Shown here: one piece after another, positions 1-10,739 of the stretch | Layout of the letters: every line of letters starts with the position of its first letter | How positions within the stretch are numbered: position 1 is the stretch's first letter | Notes under the pieces: model-generated | Told to the model about the DNA's origin: nothing | Seen by the model: only the letters and a program-made list of their open reading frames with translations | Databases searched by the model: none | Assembly (NCBI RefSeq): GCF_963678635.1 | Contig: NC_087068.1 | Span: 44,251,013-44,315,012 of the forward strand | DNA length: 64,000 nucleotides | From: Symsagittifera roscoffensis | Lineage: Eukaryota; Xenacoelomorpha; Acoela; Convolutidae | Direction: 5' to 3' | Program-made: the position numbers and the translations under genes

Positions 1-3000
1 CTGATTACTTCGGCGATTGATTTCCAGGACTGCCATATAAATTACCAGCATGTCAAAATAATTTCGACTTCTATCATGTTTATTTTCATCCAAAAGCGAC
101 ATAAATATTATATCTGCACCTTGTCTCCCAGTTTGGGGATTCAACAATGCGTATACCATAACTTGGCTCCTGAGAAGGGTTAAATCTAAATGGACTTCTT
201 TGTTGCTTAAATATTCTAAGGAGATAATTTTGCTGAGCACTGTTTCGACGAAACTTTCTTCAAGATTTTCGTCAGAAAACTCAAGCAAAGAGGAAACGTT
301 AATCAACGCATCAATACGCATTTGCACATTGTTTGATTGATTTAAAGTGTCCAAGATAAATTTTTGAGTTCGAGTCAATGCACACGAAGCTACCAGGATC
401 TTGATGACCATTTGAAGGTGAATTTTCTGAGACTCATTGAGAAAATTTACAAAATTCTCGATTATCTGAATTTTTTGTTGATTTTGGTCACCACTTTTTC
501 CGAAGTCTTCTAAATATTCTGAGACCTTTTCTCGCTGAATTTCCGAAATAAAGCGAAGCAAAACTTCGCATAACTTTTCGGTTGCCTTCTCCGAAAGTCG
601 ATTTGAATTGAGAAGTGAAATCAAATATTTCGAAGCCAGCGAAGTTTGAGATAAATTAGCTCCCGATTTCAAACCAGCTATCAGTGCATTGACCAGTGGT
701 GATAATTTCTCCGGTAGAGATTCTAATTTAATCAGAACGCATGCGGCAAGAAGCCTCAAGTTAGTCCAGAAAGATTCACACATTTCGTTAAAAACATTCA
801 ACTCCGATCTTACATCTTGTAGTAAATCATCTTCCTCAGACTTGTTGCCTTTGAAGCTTTTCAAGAAGAGTGAAATTTCATCAATACTTTTTAGCTTTTC
901 AAAATTCGCGGAGTCTTTAGACAACTTTTTGAGCTTCGTCTTGATACTCGAAAAGAACGACAGCTGTTCTTGGAAATAAAATTTTTCGCAACATAAGTAA
1001 TTTTCGACCTCTGAACAAATACTTGTCATATCACTTTGGGAAAATTTTACCCAGCTGTCATTTGCAATATTTAGTGCTTCGAGTCCAATTCTGACATTCA
1101 AAAACGCAATCCATCCATTCGTTTTTGAAAGAAAGGTCGGAACTATCTGAGCAAAGTCCGGCTGAACTGAAATGAGCATAGCTAAAATCCGAATAATTTG
1201 GTCATGAATTTTATTGTTTATTTTATTACATTCGTTCGGCACTTCTATAACAGCTTTTTGTAATTTATATTCACAGATTTTTGAATCTATTTCAATAATT
1301 GAAGTTGGCTTCAGTAACAAAATTTCAAGTAAATTTTGACAAACTTTCCCGATTTTCAAATAAATTTTCTTATTGTACTGATATACGAAGCTGTTTAAAG
1401 CAAATTCAACAAATCTTCTAATTTCATTAATAATTTCCGAGTTTTCGAATAGTTTCAAGCACAATAAAGCGCATAGGTAACAATCGGCAACAAAATTGCT
1501 TTCTATACTCCGAATAATTTGCAGACAGTCGATTACTTTTTGACTACTTTCAATATTTTCTGACAATGAAGTCAAATTGAAAATGGTCGACCAGCAACAA
1601 TTTTTCACCAAATTTACCTCTAAGTCAATTTTGAGAGGATTTTTTGCCGTAAGAAGTGAGTGCACCAGTTTTAAAGTGGTTGGATTTGCAAAACTGGTAG
1701 ATTCTGGTTTGGAACTTCTGGTAAGTTTTCCCATTACGAACGAAAACAGATCTTGTTTCCTTGAATGGTCTATATGTTCCATAACATTCAGAAACAATTC
1801 ATCTTGTAATCTAGATATATCTGAATCGATTTCATCGTCAAACCGGTCATTTCTGATGATACCTTCAACAACTTGATTCCATTTATTTTTTGATTCATAT
1901 CCATGAACCGCGTTTTTATGTTTCACTTCTGTGCAAAACATAGCTTTAAGTAAAAGATACGAGTTCATTTGTAATCTCCAAGTCCTGCCATTCAGCATTT
2001 TTTTCGCCAGTTCGAAACATCGTCCAGTTATTGACAGTTTGAAAACTAGTTCTGAAAAGACGTCGGCTAACAGTTCTCGAACTGGTATTGAAGTTTCCTC
2101 GCTCACGAAATCACAGAAGTTATCAAGTAGAAAAACTTCTGCAATAAAGTTCAAAACAAACATGGTTTTCGGTTTATTGCGCCAATCGCTCATCGGAACT
2201 ATTAAATGTTTGAGACCTAATGCTGCTCCGTGTCTTCTTTCCCATGTCGATGACTTAAGAGCGTTCAAAACTGTCGCAGTTGTTTTTAAAAGAAACGACG
2301 CCACAGAACTTTCACAACCAATTGCTTCACTTCTCGTCTCTATTTCTTCTACAGAAAAAGTCGGCCAGGCGATTTGAACTTTTAGTTGACTCGAAAAACT
2401 TGGTTCCGATTTTAGGCTTCTTTCTGTTGTGAGCAATTTGGAATCTTCTAGAATCTGACTTGTAATCAATGAAGGAAGCTTGGAATCTTGATTTGTACTT
2501 CCAAATATATCGCCTATTTCAGTAGGTACGTCCTAAAGCCATGAAAAACTATTAATCATGAAAAAAAAACTTCGATCGCTACAGTTTTCTGAAGTTCCAA
2601 AAATTGTTAAATAATATCAACAAGTTTCCGATTGCTGTGCAAAAACACAGAAGTGCGCGGGCTCAATTATTCAAAAATATATTTAAAAAAAAACATTCTC
2701 AATTTTTTCAAATTCGGGCCATTTTTTGTGCGCGGTCTTTTTTTAAATTCTTTTTAATTCAAGCCGGTTAATCTCGACGCTGAGAAAACTAGACAATTCT
2801 TCAATGTCGCTCGGATCACGACAGAAAGGGCTCTATAATGATATATCACTCGATTAATTCTGATGATTATTTGTGGAACCTGATGTTACGTGAAGTAGAA
2901 AAAAAACACAAAACTATATCACGCAGAGACAAAGATCTTTCCAAACTTCAGAAGTAGCAGCAGAAAAACACAATTTGTATTTCGAAAACATTATCAAAAT

Positions 3001-3411
3001 GATCGTGAATGATCGTAGTAAGAATTGTTTACTTACTAGGGAATCATAGACAGTAGTCTCTTTCGATTGCAACTCTTCATACGTATCCACAAACAACGAA
3101 GGTTCATCAAAAACAGAACAGCGTTCAAATGTTGAGCCTGTGCTCACAAGAAATTGTGAGTTTTCCAAGCTGAAGAAAAAATTGGTTTTATACTTTTCGG
3201 AGAAACTTTTCAGAACCGATGCACAGCATATTCGGCAATTGTTATTCCGAGAATCCAAAAGCTGTGTGCAAATTTGTTCCAATATACTGGGTACGCTATC
3301 TTCAGATTGAAGCAGAACTTCGGTGATTCGATCTGCAGCATCTCTTTTCAAAGAAAGCGAAGTTTTATCGCTAGACAACAGGTTCAGCGCCCTTTCTAAG
3401 CGTGAACTCAT
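1..3411 (-). CDS. BTAF1: BTAF1/MOT1-like TBP-associated Swi2/Snf2 ATPase, N-terminal part (intact copy, runs off left edge)
   Basis: Exon 1 is 3037-3411 and exon 2 is 1-2532 and continues beyond the window. The 504-nt phase-0 intron has a GTAAGT donor at 3036 and ends TTTAG at 2533. The visible 969 residues begin with MSSRLERALNLLSS and contain WERRHGAALGLKHLI, which resemble the N-terminus and the repeated W-E-x-R-H-G-A-x-x-G-L signature of Mot1/BTAF1 HEAT repeats. The family protein removes TBP from DNA in the nucleus with a C-terminal Snf2 ATPase; that domain must lie outside the window. The minus frame checks open at 1-180 and 901-1080. Exon 1 and exon 2 down to 1284 lie inside a tandem duplication, but the reading frame continues past the joint, so this is the probable functional copy. 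Identification rests on motif memory, not alignment. Confidence 0.8.
2660..2912 (-). pseudogene. Degenerate copy of the signal-peptide-like ORF repeat in BTAF1 intron 1
   Basis: On the minus strand: FFYFT, stop, H-Q-V-P-Q-I-I-I ... VIYHYRALSVVIRATLKN. It matches the second half of the family peptide, with a stop before the HQ. A second copy lies at about 7,015-7,267 in the tandem duplicate. Confidence 0.4.
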
Positions 3412-3598
3412 GTTTTCAAAACAGTCTGAAAACGTTTAGCACGTTATGCAACTTAAAACCAATTATTAAGTTACTTAAAGGGTGAAACTAGACTACTAGT
3501 TTAAAATAATTAATTATATGGGGGCGCTAGTTGTTTCATTCCGCGATCTCAACAACCAGTCAGTGGTCGTTTTGGTGTCAGAACAAAAAATATCATAA

Positions 3599-4935
3599 CA
3601 AAACTTGCGCACGACAAAGATACCATGCCAAAAGATCGCATGTAACCGCTGCTTTGACCGTCTTCCAAAGCAGCGGTAAGTCTTTCCCTTTTGTAGTCGC
3701 CATACACGACATCCTTTCGTAAACTGCTTAATCTAAGTGAGGTGGCCAGTCATTGAGCAGAATAGTCTCCGAGCAGAAAGGTTCTAAGAGCGGAAAAACT
3801 TACAAACATGCAAAATTTATACGGGCAAATCAATGAAACAATTGTTAGAATCGTCCTTACTGCCATGGAAAAGAAGCTAGCACACAGGAAAGGAAATGAC
3901 AGTCAATTTTTTGTCGCGTTAACAACTTGTGTGACAGAATCACTTGGTATCTTGGTTCATAATCAATTCAAAATGTTAAGCTTCTCGGCAACACTTAGTC
4001 TGGAGGTAACGAACACGCCTGGGTCAACAAGATCCTGAGTTCGAATATGCACAGGACTTGTTTTTTTTTGTTTCAAACGGTAAATATTATTCGTCTCCTT
4101 ATGTTTTGTCAGCTCAGTTGACAAATCTTAGATTTTCTGCTGTATGCAGTTTTCATAGTAGTTGCTTTTTATGTTTTCATTTAATTCTGCAATTTGTAAT
4201 TCTACTGGCCTTGACATCGTATATCTTCCTTTTCTTGTTTTTTCCTCAAATTTTTTTGGGCGTAAATGATTCCAGCTTAGTTTTATCGGCTTACTAACGT
4301 AATTTTGGGTCGTTCGAGAGAACCATTATTTGTATGCTTTCCTCCGGATTGCATAAAACGTTAAAAATCTCAGAATAGAATTTATAGTTCAAAGTTTTTC
4401 GTGACAACAATTTCACTTTTGCTCGACGCTTGTTTTTGAAATTTCATTAAACGCCGTTGAATGTGTTTCTGCACGTGTGTTTTGCAAATAGAACGTTCCT
4501 GATAACATTTTGAAGTTTTTTAATGTTTTTTTTTTTACTCGGTGGCTGTCATTTCCTTTCCAGTCTGCTAGCTTGCAATGCCATTTTTGTGGTATCGCAA
4601 GTGATGCGAAGCTCTGCTTCGCCTCTGTGTTTAATATAATTTATTCATTTCCTTGGTAGTAATGACGATTCTAACAATTTTTTTATTGATTTGCCCGTAC
4701 AAATTAGCATGCTTGTAAGTTTTTCCGCTCTTAAACCCATTCTGCTCTGACGATTCCGCTCATTGACTGACCACTTTACGTAGAATTAGCAGTTTACGAA
4801 AGGATGTCGTGTATGGCTGCTAAAGGAAAAAACTTATGGGGGAGGGTCAAAGCTGCTGTTACATGCGATCTTGATACCAATATACCAAGTGATTCTGTCA
4901 CATAAGTTGTTAACGCGACAAAAAAGTCTATATTC
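3599..4935. repeat. Foldback (inverted-repeat) element upstream of BTAF1 exon 1
   Basis: The stretch 3630-3960 is largely the reverse complement of 4660-4935, with shared blocks such as CATACACGACATCCTTTCGT, AAGAGCGGAAAAACTTACAA and GGGCAAATCAAT. The arms are about 75-85 percent alike by eye, separated by about 700 bp. Short ORFs inside (3531, 3808, 4794) are mirror readings of these arms and are not genes. A diverged foldback transposon is likely. No clear target duplication was seen. Confidence 0.6.
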
Positions 4936-5637
4936 GGTTTCATAACGTTTGCTAATCGTAAGCGTAATTTCATCACATTTTTCTAGAATAAACTTTTAAA
5001 AAATGTTAATCAAAATACTCAGTTCATGCTTAATCTATTCCTTTACATCTGTGTATATTGACGATGCGTTTGTTTTACCGATCTGTTTTTCTGCCTTTTG
5101 GACTTTTTCTGCTCTTACACTATTCTCCGCCCCCTCTGAACATGAACAAGTACCAAAAAAGCTTACCGAAAACAAAAATTTTACCCTAAATTATTTCACG
5201 ATTATTTAATGCGCCGTCTGAGCGATTATTTAATGCGACCCCAAAACTTCTCCAAAAAACCTTTGGCGCCAATATATGGAGTATATCAAAGGAATATATA
5301 AAAGTGCTGTAAGTTGAAAATGTTTTTGGAAATGGAAACAATTTAGTAGTATATATAAATTTCGAGGGCGGAGCTCTATCCCTTAAAAAATCAATTTCTG
5401 GTCACAGTCTTCCAAAAAGTACAAAGAAAGCAATCAGTTTAATGGGCCAAAAAACGGACGACAAAATTGTCCCTGTTTGAAGTCGTTACTTTAACGGATT
5501 ACCCTTTCGATTTATTTTTACTATTGGAAACGTTTAAGACAACGATCGCTCTCGATTCTCACACCTTCCTAGTGGTTACGCAGCGACCCAAAAGAAGCAA
5601 GTCATAGTTCAACATTTCAAATAATCAAAATGTTCAA
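4936..5637. other. No gene seen: intergenic DNA at the duplication joint
   Basis: AT-rich sequence with short ORFs only. It becomes the 3' flank of the truncated BTAF1 copy; the equivalent 9290-9988 is the 3' flank of histone H1. An AATAAA-like signal on the minus strand occurs near 5515 and 9870. Confidence 0.5.
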
Positions 5638-7766
5638 AATCTATTTCAATAATTGAAGTTGGCTTCAGTAACAAAATTTCAAGTAAATTTTGACAAACTT
5701 TCCCGATTTTCAAATAAATTTTCTTATTGTACTGATATACGAAGCTGTTTAAAGCAAATTCAACAAATCTTCTAATTTCATTAATAATTTCCGAGTTTTC
5801 GAATAGTTTCAAGCACAATAAAGCGCATAGGTAACAATCGGCAACAAAATTGCTTTCTATACTCCGAATAATTTGCAGACAGTCGATTACTTTTTGACTA
5901 CTTTCAATATTTTCTGACAATGAAGTCAAATTGAAAATGGTCGACCAGCAACAATTTTTCACCAAATTTACCTCTAAGTCAATTTTGAGAGGATTTTTTG
6001 CCGTAAGAAGTGAGTGCACCAGTTTTAAAGTGGTTGGATTTGCAAAACTGGTAGATTCTGGTTTGGAACTTCTGGTAAGTTTTCCCATTACGAACGAAAA
6101 CAGATCTTGTTTCCTTGAATGGTCTATATGTTCCATAACATTCAGAAACAATTCATCTTGTAATCTAGATATATCTGAATCGATTTCATCGTCAAACCGG
6201 TCATTTCTGATGATACCTTCAACAACTTGATTCCATTTATTTTTTGATTCATATCCATGAACCGCGTTTTTATGTTTCACTTCTGTGCAAAACATAGCTT
6301 TAAGTAAAAGATACGAGTTCATTTGTAATCTCCAAGTCCTGCCATTCAGCATTTTTTTCGCCAGTTCGAAACATCGTCCAGTTATTGACAGTTTGAAAAC
6401 TAGTTCTGAAAAGACGTCGGCTAACAGTTCTCGAACTGGTATTGAAGTTTCCTCGCTCACGAAATCACAGAAGTTATCAAGTAGAAAAACTTCTGCAATA
6501 AAGTTCAAAACAAACATGGTTTTCGGTTTATTGCGCCAATCGCTCATCGGAACTATTAAATGTTTGAGACCTAATGCTGCTCCGTGTCTTCTTTCCCATG
6601 TCGATGACTTAAGAGCGTTCAAAACTGTCGCAGTTGTTTTTAAAAGAAACGACGCCACAGAACTTTCACAACCAATTGCTTCACTTCTCGTCTCTATTTC
6701 TTCTACAGAAAAAGTCGGCCAGGCGATTTGAACTTTTAGTTGACTCGAAAAACTTGGTTCCGATTTTAGGCTTCTTTCTGTTGTGAGCAATTTGGAATCT
6801 TCTAGAATCTGACTTGTAATCAATGAAGGAAGCTTGGAATCTTGATTTGTACTTCCAAATATATCGCCTATTTCAGTAGGTACGTCCTAAAGCCATGAAA
6901 AACTATTAATCATGAAAAAAAAACTTCGATCGCTACAGTTTTCTGAAGTTCCAAAAATTGTTAAATAATATCAACAAGTTTCCGATTGCTGTGCAAAAAC
7001 ACAGAAGTGCGCGGGCTCAATTATTCAAAAATATATTTAAAAAAAAACATTCTCAATTTTTTCAAATTCGGGCCATTTTTTGTGCGCGGTCTTTTTTTAA
7101 ATTCTTTTTAATTCAAGCCGGTTAATCTCGACGCTGAGAAAACTAGACAATTCTTCAATGTCGCTCGGATCACGACAGAAAGGGCTCTATAATGATATAT
7201 CACTCGATTAATTCTGATGATTATTTGTGGAACCTGATGTTACGTGAAGTAGAAAAAAAAACACAAAACTATATCACGCAGAGACAAAGATCTTTCCAAA
7301 CTTCAGAAGTAGCAGCAGAAAAACACAATTTGTATTTCGAAAACATTATCAAAATGATCGTGAATGATCGTAGTAAGAATTGTTTACTTACTAGGGAATC
7401 ATAGACAGTAGTCTCTTTCGATTGCAACTCTTCATACGTATCCACAAACAACGAAGGTTCATCAAAAACAGAACAGCGTTCAAATGTTGAGCCTGTGCTC
7501 ACAAGAAATTGTGAGTTTTCCAAGCTGAAGAAAAAATTGGTTTTATACTTTTCGGAGAAACTTTTCAGAACCGATGCACAGCATATTCGGCAATTGTTAT
7601 TCCGAGAATCCAAAAGCTGTGTGCAAATTTGTTCCAATATACTGGGTACGCTATCTTCAGATTGAAGCAGAACTTCGGTGATTCGATCTGCAGCATCTCT
7701 TTTCAAAGAAAGCGAAGTTTTATCGCTAGACAACAGGTTCAGCGCCCTTTCTAAGCGTGAACTCAT
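5609..7766 (-). pseudogene. 3'-truncated second copy of the BTAF1/MOT1-like gene
   Basis: This is a near-identical copy of the BTAF1-like 5' half, offset by 4354-4355 bp. Exon 1 is 7392-7766 and exon 2 is 5609-6886, with the same donor and acceptor as the intact copy. After the duplication joint at about 5638 the frame runs into unrelated DNA and stops at 5609, giving about 550 residues with only HEAT-like repeats and no ATPase. It keeps the same upstream region, so it may be transcribed. It could make a truncated, TBP-binding-only product, be a non-functional duplicate, or be an assembly duplicate. The two copies differ by only a few bases over 4.3 kb, so the event is very recent or artefactual. 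Confidence 0.75.
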
Positions 7767-9988
7767 GTTTTCAAAACAGTCTGAAAACGTTTAGCACGTT
7801 ATGCAACTTAAAACCAATTATTAAGTTACTTAAAGGGTGAAACTAGACTACTAGTTTAAAATAATTAATTATATGGGGGCGCTAGTTGTTTCATTCCGCG
7901 ATCTCAACAACCAGTCAGTGGTCGTTTTGGTGTCAGAACAAAAAATATCATAACAAAACTTGCGCACGACAAAGATACCATGCCAAAAGATCGCATGTAA
8001 CCGCTGCTTTGACCGTCTTCCAAAGCAGCGGTAAGTCTTTCCCTTTTGTAGTCGCCATACACGACATCCTTTCGTAAACTGCTTAATCTAAGTGAGGTGG
8101 CCAGTCAATGAGCAGAATAGTCTCCGAGCAGAAAGGTTCTAAGAGCGGAAAAACTTACAAACATGCAAAATTTATACGGGCAAATCAATGAAACAATTGT
8201 TAGAATCGTCCTTACTGCCATGGAAAAGAAGCTAGCACACAGGAAAGGAAATGACAGTCAATTTTTTGTCGCGTTAACAACTTGTGTGACAGAATCACTT
8301 GGTATCTTGGTTCATAATCAATTCAAAATGTTAAGCTTCTCTGCAACACTTAGTCTGGAGGTAACGAACACGCCTGGGTCAACAAGATCCTGAGTTCGAA
8401 TATGCACAGGACTTGTTTTTTTTGTTTCAAACGGTAAATATTATTCGTCTCCTTATGTTTTGTCAGCTCAGTTGACAAATCTTAGATTTTCTGCTGTATG
8501 CAGTTTTCATAGTAGTTGCTTTTTATGTTTTCATTTAATTCTGCAATTTGTAATTCTACTGGCCTTGACATCGTATATCTTCCTTTTCTTGTTTTTTCCT
8601 CAAATTTTTTTGGGCGTAAATGATTCCAGCTTAGTTTTATCGGCTTACTAACGTAATTTTGGGTCGTTCGAGAGAACCATTATTTGTATGCTTTCCTCCG
8701 GATTGCATAAAACGTTAAAAATCTCAGAATAGAATTTATAGTTCAAAGTTTTTCGTGACAACAATTTCACTTTTGCTCGACGCTTGTTTTTGAAATTTCA
8801 TTAAACGCCGTTGAATGTGTTTCTGCACGTGTGTTTTGCAAATAGAACGTTCCTGATAACATTTTGAAGTTTTTTAATGTTTTTTTTTTTACTCGGTGGC
8901 TGTCATTTCCTTTCCAGTCTGCTAGCTTGCAATGCCATTTTTGTGGTATCGCAAGTGATGCGAAGCTCTGCTTCGCCTCTGTGTTTAATATAATTTATTC
9001 ATTTCCTTGGTAGTAATGACGATTCTAACAATTTTTTTATTGATTTGCCCGTACAAATTAGCATGCTTGTAAGTTTTTCCGCTCTTAAACCCATTCTGCT
9101 CTGACGATTCCGCTCATTGACTGACCACTTTACGTAGAATTAGCAGTTTACGAAAGGATGTCGTGTATGGCTGCTAAAGGAAAAAACTTATGGGGGAGGG
9201 TCAAAGCTGCTGTTACATGCGATCTTGATACCAATATACCAAGTGATTCTGTCACATAAGTTGTTAACGCGACAAAAAAGTCTATATTCGGTTTCATAAC
9301 GTTTGCTAATCGTAAGCGTAATTTCATCACATTTTTCTAGAATAAACTTTTAAAAAATGTTAATCAAAATACTCAGTTCATGCTTAATCTATTCCTTTAC
9401 ATCTGTGTATATTGACGATGCGTTTGTTTTACCGATCTGTTTTTCTGCCTTTTGGACTTTTTCTGCTCTTACACTATTCTCCGCCCCCTCTGAACATGAA
9501 CAAGTACCAAAAAAGCTTACCGAAAACAAAAATTTTACCCTAAATTATTTCACGATTATTTAATGCGCCGTCTGAGCGATTATTTAATGCGACCCCAAAA
9601 CTTCTCCAAAAAACCTTTGGCGCCAATATATGGAGTATATCAAAGGAATATATAAAAGTGCTGTAAGTTGAAAATGTTTTTGGAAATGGAAACAATTTAG
9701 TAGTATATATAAATTTCGAGGGCGGAGCTCTATCCCTTAAAAAATCAATTTCTGGTCACAGTCTTCCAAAAAGTACAAAGAAAGCAATCAGTTTAATGGG
9801 CCAAAAAACGGACGACAAAATTGTCCCTGTTTGAAGTCGTTACTTTAACGGATTACCCTTTCGATTTATTTTTACTATTGGAAACGTTTAAGACAACGAT
9901 CGCTCTCGATTCTCACACCTTCCTAGTGGTTACGCAGCGACCCAAAAGAAGCAAGTCATAGTTCAACATTTCAAATAATCAAAATGTT
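5638..9988. repeat. Tandem duplication, right copy (about 4.35 kb)
   Basis: Second head-to-tail copy of 1284-5637. Similarity ends at about 9988, just downstream of the histone H1 gene. On the minus strand this copy is upstream of the intact BTAF1 copy. Confidence 0.9.
7954..9290. repeat. Foldback element, duplicate in right tandem copy
   Basis: Same inverted-repeat structure as 3599-4935, carried along by the 4.35-kb duplication (offset 4354-4355). Confidence 0.6.
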
Positions 9989-10091
9989 ACATCTAATAGT
10001 TTACAGACCTCTCGGTCCAGGAAACAATAAAATATTCAAATAGGATTAGTTTTCAGTTTTTCTAATATTGCTAGGTAAAGAAAAAGTCAGC

Positions 10092-10589
10092 CTATTTCTT
10101 GGTTGGCTTTTTAGCCGCTGTTTTCTTTGCTGGAGATTTCTTTGCTTTGGGTTTGGCGGGGCTTTTTGTCTTCTTAGGAGCTGGTGCCTTCTTTGTTGCG
10201 GTTTTTTCAGATGTCGCTGTTTCGGGTGCCACTTTTTTGACTGGAGATTTCTTCTTCGGGCTAGTTTTCTTCACTGGTTTCTTCGGTCCTGGTTCTTTTG
10301 CCGGCAGCTTGAAGCTTCCGCTGGCTCCGAGGCTCTTGCTTGAAGCATGGACTAGTTCCTTTTTGCTGACCATCCTTCGGAGGGCGACTTTGACGTGGTT
10401 GGCGGCCTTTTCGTCCACTTTGTAGTTGGCGTTGATGTATTTCATGATAGCTGCTTTGGACGATCCTCCTTTCTCGTTCAGCTCTTTCACTGCTTTTTTG
10501 ATCATTGAGGCGAACGGTGGATGCGATGATGTTTTGGCAGCGACTGCCTTTTTGGGGGTTGCTGTTTTCTTTGGGGTAGCAGCAGGCAT
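10092..10589 (-). CDS. Linker histone H1
   Basis: This 165-residue protein starts MPAATPKKTATPKK; the start is ATG at 10589. It has the three-part H1 layout. A short basic N-tail is followed by a winged-helix globular domain at about residues 22-95 (HPPFASMIKKAVKELNEK, then GGSSKAAIMKYINANYKV and the conserved basic helix). After that comes a Lys/Ala/Pro-rich C-tail with SPKKK and SPAK repeats. It binds linker DNA at the nucleosome and compacts chromatin. The gene has no intron. A canonical histone 3' stem-loop was not found in the 90 nt after the TAG stop; only a weak hairpin near 10005-10020 is present. It may therefore be a polyadenylated H1, but that is inference. An upstream in-frame ATG-less extension reaching 10727 is not taken as coding. 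Confidence 0.93.
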   Translation of the reverse strand: MPAATPKKTATPKKAVAAKTSSHPPFASMIKKAVKELNEKGGSSKAAIMKYINANYKVDEKAANHVKVALRRMVSKKELVHASSKSLGASGSFKLPAKEPGPKKPVKKTSPKKKSPVKKVAPETATSEKTATKKAPAPKKTKSPAKPKAKKSPAKKTAAKKPTKK

Positions 10590-10687
10590 TATAGTAATAG
10601 TTCTGAGATTATATATCGACAGAAATTTGCTACACAAAAGAAAGAATTCAATGGCACAAACTGATATTGACTGGTAATTCTGTTCAG

Positions 10688-10695
10688 TATTTATA
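10688..10695 (-). promoter_or_regulatory. TATA box of the histone H1 gene
   Basis: TATAAATA on the minus strand lies about 100 bp upstream of the H1 ATG, leaving room for a start site about 25-30 bp downstream and a 5' UTR of about 70 nt. Position and sequence fit; no other promoter element was identified. Confidence 0.55.
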
Positions 10696-10739
10696 CCATT
10701 GAGCTCAACCGGAACGAAAACTACCAAAGCAAGTCAAAA

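Larger units (their letters stand above)
1284..5637. repeat. Tandem duplication, left copy (about 4.35 kb)
   Basis: The segment starting at AATCTATTTCAATAATTG is repeated head to tail from 5638. The left copy carries BTAF1 exon 1, intron 1, about half of the visible exon 2 and 2.2 kb of upstream DNA. Differences from the right copy that I can see are a one-base change in an A run near 2906, a T-run change near 4060, and single-base changes near 3752 and 3982. Confidence 0.9.

Noticed and set aside
689-2377. Plus-strand ORFs of 96-148 codons
   Set aside because: They lie antisense to the long BTAF1 exon 2 frame. The same applies to 5,931-6,731.
10003-10022. Histone 3' stem-loop for H1
   Set aside because: A short hairpin exists, but the stem and loop do not match the conserved histone mRNA stem-loop.
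10068-10677. Plus-strand ORFs rich in Phe, Cys and Leu
   Set aside because: Antisense readings of the Lys/Ala/Pro-rich histone H1 gene.
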